NCBI RefSeq assembly: GCF_044227025.1
Contig: NZ_JBGAFX010000002.1
Span: forward strand, 372,001-436,000
DNA from: Dokdonella_A sp044227025
GTDB lineage: Bacteria; Pseudomonadota; Gammaproteobacteria; Xanthomonadales; Rhodanobacteraceae
Direction: 5' to 3'
DNA: 64,000 nt
Of the stretch, positions 8,605-18,301 are shown in pieces (within the stretch, counting starts at the first letter, position 1; each line of letters begins with the position of its first letter). The notes under the pieces are model-generated. The model worked only from the letters and a program-made list of their open reading frames with translations, ran no database searches and was not told the origin of the DNA. The translations under genes and the position numbers were made by a program.

Positions 8605-10025
8605 CAGGCGATCCGCTCCTGGCGACCTTCGCGCGCATGCGCGCGGCACATGCGCGCGAGCCGATGCCGACACGCGCCGAACGCGCGCGCCGTCTCGGCG
8701 CCCTCGAAGCCTTGATCGCCGACAATCGTGCGGCGATCGCGGAGGCGATCGCGGCGGACTTCGGTCGGCGCCCCGTCGAGGAAACCGATCTGCTCGAAGT
8801 GTTCCCGAGCCTGTCCGGCATCCGCCATGCGCGCGCGCACCTGCGCCGCTGGATGCGCCCGCGCCGCAGCTGGGCGGGTTTCTGGTTCCTGCCCGCGCGC
8901 ATCGAGATCCGGCCCCAGCCGCTCGGCGTCGTCGGCATCATCGTGCCGTGGAACTATCCGCTCTACCTCGCCGCGGGTCCGCTCACCGACGCCCTGGCCG
9001 CCGGCAATCGCGTACTGCTCAAGCTGAGCGAATTGACGCCGGCATTCTCGACCCTGTTCGAGGAACTGGTCGAAAAGTACTTTGCCGCCGATGTCGTCGA
9101 TGTCGTCAACGGCGACGCCGACGTCGCGCGCGCGTTCTCCGCCCTGCCCTTCGACCACCTGCTGTTCACCGGTTCGACCGCGGTCGGCCACGAGGTGATG
9201 CGCACCGCCGCCGCGAACCTGACCCCGGTCACGCTCGAACTCGGCGGCAAGTCACCGGCGATCATCGGACCGGATGCGCGCTTCGACCATGCGGTCGAAC
9301 GCATCGTGCTCGGCAAGCTGCTCAACGCAGGCCAGACCTGCATCGCGCCCGACTACGTGCTGCTGCCACGCGAGCGCGAACGCGACTTCATTGCCAGCGC
9401 GAACGCGGTCGTCGCGCGGCTGTACCCGGATCTTGCTGCCAACCGGCAATTCGCCGGCATCGCAACCGAACGTCACCATGCACGCCTGTGTGCGCTGCGA
9501 GACGACGCGATCGCCGCCGGCGCGGTCGCCCACGCGCTGGCCGAAGCGCCCGCCGACGCACGCGTGCTCGCGCCGACCCTGTTGACCGGCGTCGACGATC
9601 GCATGGCCGTCATGCAGCAGGAAATCTTCGGCCCGTTGCTGCCGCTGCAACCGTACGACACGCTCGACGAAGCGATAGCGAGCATCAATGCACGGCCGCA
9701 TCCGCTCGCGCTGTACGTGTTCGATGAACAACGTGAAACGGTTGAACGCGTGCTGGAGCAGACCCGTGCCGGCGGCGTGAGCGTCAACGACACGATCCTG
9801 CATATCGCCCAGCACAACCTGCCATTCGGCGGAGTCGGCGCGTCCGGCATGGGTGCCTACCACGGCGAGGACGGCTTCCGCACGTTCTCGCGCAGGACGC
9901 CGATCTTCCATCAGGCCCGTTTCAACCTGGTCGGCCTGCTGAATCCACCCTACGGCGCGAAGTTCAAGGCGTTGCTGCGGCTCCTGCTCGGCGGCCGCAG
10001 CGGGCGTCCGCCGTTCACGCGCTGA
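8601..10025 (+). CDS. Coniferyl aldehyde dehydrogenase-type NAD(P)-dependent aldehyde dehydrogenase
   Basis: 474 residues. The ALDH fold is complete: IIVPWNYPLYL, the cofactor loop FTGSTAVGHEV, Glu213 in LELGGKSP and catalytic Cys247 in NAGQTCIAPDY. Missing the first 20-30 residues of long ALDHs and having TCIAPDY instead of TCTA place it in the class 3 / coniferyl-aldehyde dehydrogenase (CalB-like) branch. It oxidises aldehydes to acids; the aromatic or fatty substrate cannot be told from sequence. GTG start overlaps the stop of the DUF349 gene. The C terminus is followed by an extragenic palindrome. Confidence 0.88.
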   Translation: MTGDPLLATFARMRAAHAREPMPTRAERARRLGALEALIADNRAAIAEAIAADFGRRPVEETDLLEVFPSLSGIRHARAHLRRWMRPRRSWAGFWFLPARIEIRPQPLGVVGIIVPWNYPLYLAAGPLTDALAAGNRVLLKLSELTPAFSTLFEELVEKYFAADVVDVVNGDADVARAFSALPFDHLLFTGSTAVGHEVMRTAAANLTPVTLELGGKSPAIIGPDARFDHAVERIVLGKLLNAGQTCIAPDYVLLPRERERDFIASANAVVARLYPDLAANRQFAGIATERHHARLCALRDDAIAAGAVAHALAEAPADARVLAPTLLTGVDDRMAVMQQEIFGPLLPLQPYDTLDEAIASINARPHPLALYVFDEQRETVERVLEQTRAGGVSVNDTILHIAQHNLPFGGVGASGMGAYHGEDGFRTFSRRTPIFHQARFNLVGLLNPPYGAKFKALLRLLLGGRSGRPPFTR

Positions 10026-10051
10026 GTGCGGCTTGAACCGCACGAGCGCCT

Positions 10052-10128
10052 TGTGGGAGCAAGCCATGGTGCTTTCCGAAGGCTGAGGGCCGAGGGCTGA
10101 AAAGCATCGCGGCTTCCGCCGCTACCAA
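10052..10128. repeat. Solitary extragenic palindromic element
   Basis: Begins TGTGGGAGC and ends GCATCGCGGCTTCCGCCGCT, the same two arms that build the tandem array at 54 kb. The right arm contains hairpin GCGGC-TTCC-GCCGC. It fills most of the gap between the convergent dehydrogenase gene and RND pump gene and may act as a transcript-end structure. Confidence 0.7.
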
Positions 10129-10163
10129 ACATGATGTCTGCAGCAGCGCTCGCTGCGCGCGAT

Positions 10164-13100
10164 CTACGGCAGCGCCGAGGTGCTCTCGCGCGGACGGACG
10201 ATGACGCCCTTGCGCGCGTCGGCGATCACGTTGCGCATCCAGAGGCTCGCATCGTCGAGCAGCGAATAGATGCACGGCAACGCGAGCAGGGTCACGATGG
10301 TCGAGAACGTCAGCCCGCCGGCGATCGCGCGCGCCATCGGGAAGTACGGCGGCCCGTCGCTCCATGCCTCGGCGCCGCCGAGCGCGAGCGGCAGCATGCC
10401 GAGGATTGCGGTAGCCATCGTCATCAGCACCGGACGCAGTCGTTCCATCGCGCCGAGCACGAGCGCTTCGGTGCGCAGGTGGCCGTGGTGGCGCAACTGG
10501 TTGATGTGCACGATCATCACGATGCCGTTGTTCACGACCACGCCCATCAGGATCAGGATGCCGATGGCAGCCATGATCGAGAACGTCGTGCCGGTGAGCC
10601 AGAACAGCCAGAACACGCCGAAGATCGAGAACACGAAGGTGGTGAGGATCGCCAGCGGGTAGATCATCGACTCGAACATCGCGCACATCACGATGTAGAC
10701 GAGGATGAGTGCGATCAGGGTGTTGAACAGCATCTGCTGACCGGCCTGGTCCTCTCGATCGAAACCCTGGCCGAAACTCCAGCGGTAGCCCGGCGGCAGC
10801 GCGACCGCGTTCATCGCCTTCGTGATCTCCTTGCGCGCATCGTCCATCGTCTGCTTCTCGGCGAGGTTCGCCGTGATCTTCAATGCAGTCAGGCGATCGA
10901 CGCGCTGGATCGCCGATGCGGTCTCGTGCGAGTCAGTCCGCAGCATCGTCAGCAGCGGGACCTGCGTGCCGTCGGGCGCGCGCAACTTGAAGTCCGACAG
11001 GCCGGACAGGCTCTGCGTGTCGGCGCCCTGGAAGCGCAGCCATACGGGCAGCTGGCGGTCGTCCGCATGGAAATCCTTCAGCGGCATGCCGCGCAGGGCG
11101 ATCTGGATGTAGTTGGCGACGGTCTGCGCATCGAAGCCGTATTGCTTGGCGCGGATACGGTCGACCTGGGTCGCGACCTCGCGGTCGCCATTGCCCTTCT
11201 CGGCGCGCACGTCGCGCAGGCTCGGCAGGTGCGACAGCACGGTGAGCACGTTCGGCGCGAGTTCGCGCAACTGGTCCATCGAATCACCGACCAGCGAGAT
11301 GTCCACGCCGCCGCCGAGACCGCCGTCACCGTTGCCGTCGAAACCGACCTTGCCGGTCGCGAGCTTTGGCAGTCCCTTGCGGATGTCTTCCTTGATCGCC
11401 GACGCCGCGCGGTTGCTGCCGTAACCGAACAGGCCCTTGACCCACTCGACCACGCCGGGCTTCGGATCGGCGAGAATCAGGCGCGTCATCGCCTGTCCCT
11501 GCTCCGAGTACCACGAGTAGACCGAAGTGATCTCGAACTTTTCGCGGTTGTCGTTGAGGTACTTCTCGACCTTCATGATCTCGGGCTTGAGATCCTGCAG
11601 GCGATAGTTCGCGTTGAGTTCGTAGAACATGCGCATGTCGCGCGCCTCGCCGCCGCCGAAGAAGTCCATCTTCGTGTTCGTCATCGGCACGAAACTCGCG
11701 ATCACCAGCCCCAGCACCGCGAGCATGGTCCAGCGCCGATGCGCGAGCGTCCACGCGACAACCCGGCCGTAGCGGTCACGCATGCGGGTAATTACGTTTT
11801 CCTGGCCGAGAAACTTCGGCGGCGGCATCTTCGACGCGAACATCGGCACCAGGCTGACCGCGACCAGCCACGAGGCAAGATGCGCGATCGACATCGCGAT
11901 CGCGACCTGGGCGAGGAAGATCGAGATGTTGTTCACCTCGCCGAAGATGTTCGGCAGGAACACCACCACGCTCGACAACGTACCCGCGGCAATCGCCACG
12001 CCCACGACCTGGGTGCCCTGCACCGCGCAGTACCATGCCTTGTCGGGATATTTCTCGCGGTACTGGTAGATGCTCTCGACGACCACCACCGCATTGTCGA
12101 CCAGCATTCCGACCGCGAGCAGCAGCCCCATCATCGACAGCACGTTGAGACTGATGCCGAAGAAGTACATGCAGCCGAGCGTCATCACGAAGCAGATCGG
12201 TATCGACAGCGACACCATCAACGTCGATGGCCAGTCGCGCAGGAAGAAGAACAGCACCAGCACCGACAGCAGCGTGCCTTCGAGTCCGGCCTTGCCGAGC
12301 TGCGACAGCGAGCCGGTCACGGCCTCGGCCTGGCTTTCCATCGCGTAGACCTGCATGCCCTTCAGCTCGGGCGAGGTCTGGATCCGTTTCACTTCGGTCA
12401 TCACCGCGGTGCCGACGTCGACCAGGTTCGCGTTGCGCTCGCGTCGGATGTCGACGCCGATCGCCGGCTTGCCGTCGAGGCGACGCGCGAAGTCGACACG
12501 CGCCGGGCGCAGGGTCACCGTAGCAATGTCGCCGAGCTTGAGGCCCTTGGTGTCCAGCGGGACGGCGCGGATGTCGTCGAGGCTGCGCCACTGCCCCTGT
12601 GGTTGCACGCGGAAGCGCGTGCCGGCAGCACCGTCGACCTGGCCGGCCGAGATCGCGAAATTCGCGTTCGACAGCTTGTCGTACAAGTCGTTCAGATTGA
12701 TGTTGTGCGCGGTCAGGCGGTCGGAGGACAGCTCGATCTGCACTTCCGGCTTGCCGATGCCGGAGATCTCCACGTTGGCGACACCGGGAATGCGTTCGAG
12801 CGGACGCTTGATCTCACGCTCGATCAATTCGTAGGCGTTGGAAAGATCGGCGCCGTTGGAGGCGATGCGCAGCTGCAACACCGGCTCATCCGACGTGGAG
12901 AACTTCTGCACGAAGTAGCGCTGCACGTCCGACGGCAGCTCGGCGCGGATCGCGTCGATCTTCTCGCGCGCCTGCACCGCCTTGATCGCGACGCTTTCGC
13001 CCCATTTGAACTCCATGAAGATCTGCGCCGCCTCCGCGTCCGAGGTCGAGTTCATGCGCTTGACGCCGGGGAGCGTCGCCAATGCCTCCTCGACCGGACG

Positions 13101-13292
13101 AGTGATCGTGCGCTCGATCTCGGCCGGGGTCGAACCCGGATACGGGATCTGCACGAACAGGAACGGCGCGTCGATGCTCGGAAACTTCTCGAGCGGCAGC
13201 CTGAACGCGGCGATCAGGCCGATCACCACCATCGTCACGAAGAACATGATCGCCGTGACGGGGCGCTTGAGGCTGAGCTCGGCAAGCGTCAT
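10164..13292 (-). CDS. RND efflux pump inner-membrane subunit (second pump of the operon)
   Basis: 1042 residues, usual RND length, with the AcrB-like layout of 12 membrane helices and two large periplasmic loops. Opens MTLAELSLKRPVTAIMFFV, the start typical of the HAE1 branch. In helix 4 the proton-relay region reads GMLVDNAVVVVES, so the second Asp of AcrB's DD pair is Asn here, as in several HAE1 subgroups. It exports drugs, lipids or other amphiphiles with proton influx. Start overlaps the stop of the upstream pump gene by 4 bases. No outer-membrane channel gene lies beside it, so it must borrow a TolC-like protein. Confidence 0.92.
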   Translation of the reverse strand: MTLAELSLKRPVTAIMFFVTMVVIGLIAAFRLPLEKFPSIDAPFLFVQIPYPGSTPAEIERTITRPVEEALATLPGVKRMNSTSDAEAAQIFMEFKWGESVAIKAVQAREKIDAIRAELPSDVQRYFVQKFSTSDEPVLQLRIASNGADLSNAYELIEREIKRPLERIPGVANVEISGIGKPEVQIELSSDRLTAHNINLNDLYDKLSNANFAISAGQVDGAAGTRFRVQPQGQWRSLDDIRAVPLDTKGLKLGDIATVTLRPARVDFARRLDGKPAIGVDIRRERNANLVDVGTAVMTEVKRIQTSPELKGMQVYAMESQAEAVTGSLSQLGKAGLEGTLLSVLVLFFFLRDWPSTLMVSLSIPICFVMTLGCMYFFGISLNVLSMMGLLLAVGMLVDNAVVVVESIYQYREKYPDKAWYCAVQGTQVVGVAIAAGTLSSVVVFLPNIFGEVNNISIFLAQVAIAMSIAHLASWLVAVSLVPMFASKMPPPKFLGQENVITRMRDRYGRVVAWTLAHRRWTMLAVLGLVIASFVPMTNTKMDFFGGGEARDMRMFYELNANYRLQDLKPEIMKVEKYLNDNREKFEITSVYSWYSEQGQAMTRLILADPKPGVVEWVKGLFGYGSNRAASAIKEDIRKGLPKLATGKVGFDGNGDGGLGGGVDISLVGDSMDQLRELAPNVLTVLSHLPSLRDVRAEKGNGDREVATQVDRIRAKQYGFDAQTVANYIQIALRGMPLKDFHADDRQLPVWLRFQGADTQSLSGLSDFKLRAPDGTQVPLLTMLRTDSHETASAIQRVDRLTALKITANLAEKQTMDDARKEITKAMNAVALPPGYRWSFGQGFDREDQAGQQMLFNTLIALILVYIVMCAMFESMIYPLAILTTFVFSIFGVFWLFWLTGTTFSIMAAIGILILMGVVVNNGIVMIVHINQLRHHGHLRTEALVLGAMERLRPVLMTMATAILGMLPLALGGAEAWSDGPPYFPMARAIAGGLTFSTIVTLLALPCIYSLLDDASLWMRNVIADARKGVIVRPRESTSALP

Positions 13293-16200
13293 GCGTGCTG
13301 TCCTCCGGCACCTGCCCCTTCGATCGGCAGCTCTTCGTCGGCACCCACGTGCTCGGCCTTGGCCCGATGACGCTCACCACGCGCGACGTACCACTGATCG
13401 CCGCGGCGATCGAGCAGGTCATACACGACCGGGATCACGACCAGGGTCAACAGCGTCGACACCGCGAGGCCGCCGATCACGGTCAGCGCCATCGGCGCGC
13501 GCACTTCGGCGCCTTCGCCCCAGCCGAGCGCCAGCGGCGCGAAGCCGATCAGCGTGCACAAGGTCGTCATCACGATCGGACGCAGGCGCGATTCGGCGCC
13601 TTGCGCGAGCGCCTCGCGCTTGGGCACGCCGGCCTCGCGCAACTGGTTCACGCGGTCGATCAGCACGATTGCGTTCTTCACCACGATGCCGACCAGCATG
13701 ATCAGGCCGATGAAAACCACCACGGAGATCGCCGAACCGGACAGCTTGAGCGCGAGGATTGCGCCAACCGCCGCGAGCGGAATCGAGAACATGATCACGA
13801 ATGGATGCAGCAGCGACTCGAACTGCGACGCCATCACCAGATAGACGAGGAAGATCGCGAGACCGAGCGCGAAAATCAGCGATTTGACCGAAGAATCGAG
13901 TTCCTCGCTCTGGCCGCCGACGCGAACCTTCACGCCCGCAGCAAGCGGATGCGTGGAAACGATGTTGTCGACTTCCTTGACCGCACTGGCGAGATCGCCG
14001 TCGCGCAGGTTCGCCGAGACGATCGCGACGCGTTCCTGGCTGACGCGATGGATTTCGCTCGGCCCTTCCGTTGCAAGGACGTCGGCGACCGCGGACAGGC
14101 GGATCGGCGTGTCGGCGCTCGACTGCGCCTGGTCGCTGAGCGTGTTGCTGCTGGCATTGGACGCGTTCCCTGCCGCGCCCGTCGTCGTTGCAGAGCCGTT
14201 CTTCGCTGCGATGTAGCCGACCACCAGATTCTTGATGTCGTCGACGCCGTTGCGGTCCGCTGCCTGGGCACGCACCAGCACGTCGATCTTGCGGTCGCGG
14301 AAATCGTAGCGCGTGGCGACTTCGCCCTTTACCTTTCGTACGAGGCGGTCGGCGATTTCGCGCGTGGTGAGGCCGAGCGCAGCGGCACGATCCTGGTCGA
14401 AGCGGACCTGGATTTCCGGATAGCCGCCTTCGACCGTCGACTTCACGTCGGCGAAGCGCGGCGACGCCTTCATCAGTTCTGCGAGGCGCTGGCCACCCTT
14501 CGCGAGCGCGTCGAGGTCGTAGCCGCGGATCTCCACTTCGAGTGGCGCGGAGAAGCTGAACAATGCCGGGCGTGAAAACTTCACGCTCGCATCGGCGCGT
14601 TGCATGCCAACCCGCAGGCGGTCGATCTCGGCCGCCTCGATCGCCTTGCTGCCGCCATTCTTGAGCGCGATCGACAGGCGCGCGATGTTCTCGCCCGACT
14701 CGGTCGGATTCGCGTCCAGGCGCGTACCGGTGCCGGCGACGCCGTAGATCGACTCCACACCGGGATCCTTCGCATGCTTGGAAGCGATTTCGTTGACGAC
14801 CTTGTCGGTCTCCACAAGCGGTGTTCCGGGAGGCAACGTCACGGTCATGTCGAAGCGGCCCTGTGCCAGTTGCGGGATCAGGTCCAGGCCCAGCGACGGC
14901 ACCAGCGTGAGCGTCGCGAGGAATGCCGCTGCCGCAAATCCGAGCACTCGCCACGGATGTGCAAGTGCACTCGGCAGCGAGCGATGGTAGAACGCGGCGG
15001 CACGTTCGTACGGCCAGGTGACGACACGGCCGATCAGCCGCAGGACACGACCCGTGCCGCTGCCGCCACCGCGCGAACCGCCCACGAGGACGACACCAAC
15101 CGCTCGTGGCGCCGTCTGGAACACGAAATCGGCAACACCACGCCCTGCCCTCACCAGTCCACGTCCGGCACGGTTGCTCGGCAACGCCGCGCGTTCGCGT
15201 GACGGCTCGTCCTTGTACGCAAGCGGCGAACGACCCTTGAGCGAGGCAAGCATCGGGATCAGGGTCATCGCGACGACCAGCGAGATCAGCATCGCGAACG
15301 TGATCGTCAGTGCCTGGTCGCGGAACAACTGGCCGGCAACACCCTCCACGAACACCAGCGGAAAAAACACCGCGACAGTGGTCAAGGTCGATGCGGTCAC
15401 CGCCATTCCGACCTCGGCGGTGCCGCGCACCGCCGCTTCGAGTATCGATACGCCCTTCTCGCGCAAGCGCGCAATGTTCTCGAGCACGACGATCGAATCG
15501 TCGACGACCATGCCGGTCGCGAGCGCAAGGCCACCGAGCGACATCACGTTCAAGGAAAGGTGCAACTGGTCCATGAAGAAGAACGTCGCGATCAGCGAGA
15601 CCGGCAACGACAGCGAGATGATGAACGTGCTCCAGGCGTCGCCAAGGAAAAAGAAGATGATCAGGATCGCCAGCACGCCGCCGATCAAGGCGTCTTTCTT
15701 GACGTCGCTGAGAGCGCCTTCGATGAACACCGACTGGTCCTCGATCATGCCGAGCGAAGTCCCGGTCGGCAGCGATTCCTTCAGCTTGTCGATCTGCGCC
15801 TTGACCGCTTTCGCGACGCTGACGGTGTTCGCGTCGCCTTCCTTGTAGATCGCCAGCTCGATCGCCTCGTGGCCGTCGATGCGCACGATCCCTTCGCGCT
15901 CCTTGTATCCCTGGCGAACATCCGCGATGTCCTTCAGGCGGATCGGCACGTTGCCGTCGATCTTGACCAGCATCTCGCGCATTTCGTCGAGGGTCTTGAA
16001 CTGGTTGATCGTGCGCACGAGGAAACGCTGGCTGCCCTCGTCGATGCGGCCGCCCGACGCGTTTACGTTCTCGGCCTTAAGCCGCGTATTGACGTCGTTG
16101 ATGTCGATGCCGAGGCGCGCCAGCTTCTGCTGGTCGATCGACACCTCGATCTGGTCCTCCAGGCCACCACCAACCTTGACCGCGGCGACGCCGGGTACCG

Positions 16201-16705
16201 GTTCGAGATGCTTCTTGAGATCGTCGTCGGCGAATCGACGCAGTTGCTTCAGGCGCGCCTCGCTGGTCTCGCCGGTGGCGGTCAGGCCAAGCCGGATGAT
16301 CGGATCGGTCGACGGATTGAAGCGCAGCAGCAGTGGCTTCTTCGCTTCGAGCGGCAACTGGATCGTGTCGAGCTTGTCGCGCACTTCGAGGCTGGCCATG
16401 TCCATGTCGGTGCCCCAGGTGAACTCGAGCACGACGTCGGACTGGCTGGTGCGCGACACCGAATGCACCTTGCGCACGTTCTTGACCACGCCGATCGCTT
16501 CCTCGATCGGCTGGCTGATCAGGTTCTCGATCTCGAGTGGTGCCGCGCCTTCGTAGTCGGTGCGCACGGTCAGCGTCGGGTACGACAGGTCCGGCAGCAG
16601 GTTGACCTTGAGGCTGGTGAGCCCGATGACCCCGAACAGCACCAGGGTCACCGTCATCATGCCGATCGTGACGCGCCGGCGGGTGGCCAGCTCGGGCAGG
16701 TTCAC
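13289..16705 (-). CDS. RND efflux pump inner-membrane subunit (first pump, enlarged)
   Basis: 1138 residues, about 100 longer than typical. The extra length is a Gly/Arg-rich loop between the two halves (around residues 510-560) and a low-complexity Ala/Asn/Ser/Thr insert (around residues 830-865) in the second periplasmic domain. Helix 4 keeps the acidic pair (GMVVDDSIVVLEN), so proton coupling should be intact. Opens MNLPELATRRRVTIGMM. Overlaps both neighbours by 4 bases. The pairing of one fusion protein with two unlike pumps recalls MdtABC and MuxABC, in which both pumps join one trimer; whether that holds here is inference. Confidence 0.92.
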   Translation of the reverse strand: MNLPELATRRRVTIGMMTVTLVLFGVIGLTSLKVNLLPDLSYPTLTVRTDYEGAAPLEIENLISQPIEEAIGVVKNVRKVHSVSRTSQSDVVLEFTWGTDMDMASLEVRDKLDTIQLPLEAKKPLLLRFNPSTDPIIRLGLTATGETSEARLKQLRRFADDDLKKHLEPVPGVAAVKVGGGLEDQIEVSIDQQKLARLGIDINDVNTRLKAENVNASGGRIDEGSQRFLVRTINQFKTLDEMREMLVKIDGNVPIRLKDIADVRQGYKEREGIVRIDGHEAIELAIYKEGDANTVSVAKAVKAQIDKLKESLPTGTSLGMIEDQSVFIEGALSDVKKDALIGGVLAILIIFFFLGDAWSTFIISLSLPVSLIATFFFMDQLHLSLNVMSLGGLALATGMVVDDSIVVLENIARLREKGVSILEAAVRGTAEVGMAVTASTLTTVAVFFPLVFVEGVAGQLFRDQALTITFAMLISLVVAMTLIPMLASLKGRSPLAYKDEPSRERAALPSNRAGRGLVRAGRGVADFVFQTAPRAVGVVLVGGSRGGGSGTGRVLRLIGRVVTWPYERAAAFYHRSLPSALAHPWRVLGFAAAAFLATLTLVPSLGLDLIPQLAQGRFDMTVTLPPGTPLVETDKVVNEIASKHAKDPGVESIYGVAGTGTRLDANPTESGENIARLSIALKNGGSKAIEAAEIDRLRVGMQRADASVKFSRPALFSFSAPLEVEIRGYDLDALAKGGQRLAELMKASPRFADVKSTVEGGYPEIQVRFDQDRAAALGLTTREIADRLVRKVKGEVATRYDFRDRKIDVLVRAQAADRNGVDDIKNLVVGYIAAKNGSATTTGAAGNASNASSNTLSDQAQSSADTPIRLSAVADVLATEGPSEIHRVSQERVAIVSANLRDGDLASAVKEVDNIVSTHPLAAGVKVRVGGQSEELDSSVKSLIFALGLAIFLVYLVMASQFESLLHPFVIMFSIPLAAVGAILALKLSGSAISVVVFIGLIMLVGIVVKNAIVLIDRVNQLREAGVPKREALAQGAESRLRPIVMTTLCTLIGFAPLALGWGEGAEVRAPMALTVIGGLAVSTLLTLVVIPVVYDLLDRRGDQWYVARGERHRAKAEHVGADEELPIEGAGAGGQHA

Positions 16706-17940
16706 GCGTGCTTCTCCGTGGCTCCTACCGCGGCCATTGCATCCGGACTCTTGGTCGCGCTTTCGAGCACCTGTACTTCGGTGCCCTCGCGCACAGCATT
16801 GCGGCCGATCGTGATCACGCGCTCGCCGTCGGCGAGTCCGTCGCGGATCTCGATGCGATCGCCCTCGGCGTAACCGGTCTTGACCACGCGCCGCTTGGCG
16901 ACGAAGCCCGGCAATGCCGGCTTGGCCGTTTCGGCCGCGATCGCTTCGCCCTTCTTGCCCTTGTTCTTGTCGTCCGCCTTGTCCTTGTCGTCCTTGGCGG
17001 GCTTCGCCGGCGCGGGCTCGATCACGTAGACCGAGTTCTCGCCGTCTTCCTCGACGATCGCATTGCGCGGCACGACGAGCGCGTCGTGACGCTGGTCGTA
17101 GGCGACTTCAATCCGTCCGAACATGCCCGGCTTGAGGGTTTGCGTGCTGTCGCGAAACTCGCACGTCACGCGGAACGTGCCGCTGGCGGCGTCGACGACC
17201 GGCGCGATGCGCGCGATCGAACCATCGAACGCCTTGCCGCTCAGTGCATCGACGTTCATGCGCACGGGCTGGCCGGCCTTGAGCGTGTCGAGATCGCGCT
17301 CCGGCACGTTGAGCACCGCCTGCAGCGGATCGAGGTCGACGATCTGGAACAGCGACTGGTTCACCTGCACGAGGTTGCCAAGCTTGATCGAGCGCTTGGC
17401 GATCACGCCGGCGATCGGCGCAACGATGCGCGTGTAGGAAAGATCCAGCTGTGCACCCTCGACGATCGCGCGCTGCGCCTCGAGGTCGTACTTGGTGCTG
17501 TCGTAGTCGGCCTTCGGCGTGATCTTCAGCGCGAAGCCCTTGTCGGCCTTGTCGTAGGAGGCCTGTGCCTTCTTCAACGTTGCCGAAGCCTGGGCGAGCT
17601 TGTTGCGCGCGGTGTCATCGTCGAGCCGCGCGAGCAGCTGGCCCTTCTGCACATGCATGCCCTCCTCCACCAGCAGTTGCAACACGATGCCGCTGGTCTT
17701 GGAGACGACCTGCGCATCGCCGACCGCCTCCAGCGTGGCGGTACCGGAATAGTTTGCGGTGATCGACTGGTGCGAGGCGGTCGCGACCTCGACCGGGACC
17801 GATGCCTGAGCGGTGGTTTCATCCTTGCCCTTGCCACCTCCGCCACAAGCCGCAAGGACTGCCAGCGAGAGGGCGAGCAAACCGGTGCGAACGGCGGCGA
17901 AACTCGGGGAAACGCGGGAATTGCGGGGCTTGGAGCGCAT
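16702..17940 (-). CDS. RND periplasmic adaptor (membrane fusion) lipoprotein
   Basis: 412 residues. The signal peptide ends in the lipobox LAAC, followed by GGGGKGKDET, so it should be lipid-anchored in the inner membrane. Then come the biotinyl-lipoyl half-motif GIVLQLLVEEGMHVQKGQLLARLDD, an alpha hairpin (about 95-150), a second lipoyl half (VAPIAGVIAKRSIKLGN) and beta-barrel domains. A Lys/Asp/Ala-rich insert near residue 305-330 is unusual. ATG 17940 is chosen; an in-frame TTG at 17964 would add 8 residues and lies in the leader. It bridges the two downstream pumps to an outer-membrane channel encoded elsewhere. Confidence 0.9.
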   Translation of the reverse strand: MRSKPRNSRVSPSFAAVRTGLLALSLAVLAACGGGGKGKDETTAQASVPVEVATASHQSITANYSGTATLEAVGDAQVVSKTSGIVLQLLVEEGMHVQKGQLLARLDDDTARNKLAQASATLKKAQASYDKADKGFALKITPKADYDSTKYDLEAQRAIVEGAQLDLSYTRIVAPIAGVIAKRSIKLGNLVQVNQSLFQIVDLDPLQAVLNVPERDLDTLKAGQPVRMNVDALSGKAFDGSIARIAPVVDAASGTFRVTCEFRDSTQTLKPGMFGRIEVAYDQRHDALVVPRNAIVEEDGENSVYVIEPAPAKPAKDDKDKADDKNKGKKGEAIAAETAKPALPGFVAKRRVVKTGYAEGDRIEIRDGLADGERVITIGRNAVREGTEVQVLESATKSPDAMAAVGATEKHA

Positions 17941-17974
17941 CGGAGGTCGCCTCGGGGGTAGCAATATAGGTGTT

Positions 17975-18007
17975 ATACTAAACTACATCACTATTGCTGT
18001 GCAATAG
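17975..18007 (-). promoter_or_regulatory. Predicted promoter and palindromic operator of the RND operon
   Basis: On the minus strand TTGCAC (17999-18004) and TAGTAT (17975-17980) are separated by 18 bases, and the start codon is about 30 bases downstream. The -35 box lies inside a perfect palindrome CTATTGC-TGT-GCAATAG (17991-18007). A palindrome over a -35 box is the usual layout for a TetR- or MarR-type repressor of efflux genes. No such regulator gene is adjacent. Confidence 0.5.
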
Positions 18008-18245
18008 TCCGAACGTCAGGGATCAGGTTCGGGCGGCGGCATGGGCCGGGTGAAGCGCGCAACAGCGCATTCGGGAGGCATGCGTATCGTGCCCGCGCAC
18101 GTCCCTGCTGTCGTGAGCCGGTAGTCATGTGTGCGTGTCAGGTTCTTGATGCGCGATGCGGGAAAAACGTTGCGACCCGTACGACACCGGAATGGTTCAC
18201 GGTGCCTCGCGATGTAGCGGGTGGCCTCGGTGACGCGCCCGCCGC

Positions 18246-18251
18246 TATACT
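18246..18251 (+). promoter_or_regulatory. Possible -10 box for the cytochrome pair
   Basis: TATACT at 18246-18251, 51 bases before the first cytochrome start. No good -35 box is seen 17 bases upstream, so the assignment is weak. The rest of 18008-18301 shows no gene. Confidence 0.3.
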
Positions 18252-18301
18252 CCGCAAGCTTGACGCCCGAGAAGTTCAACCCTAGTGCCCCGGAACGGAA
18301 A

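Noticed and set aside
10131..13370. A 1079-codon open frame opposite the second RND pump
   Set aside because: Antisense to an unmistakable RND gene; composition (Arg/His/Asp/Gln) is that of a shadow frame.
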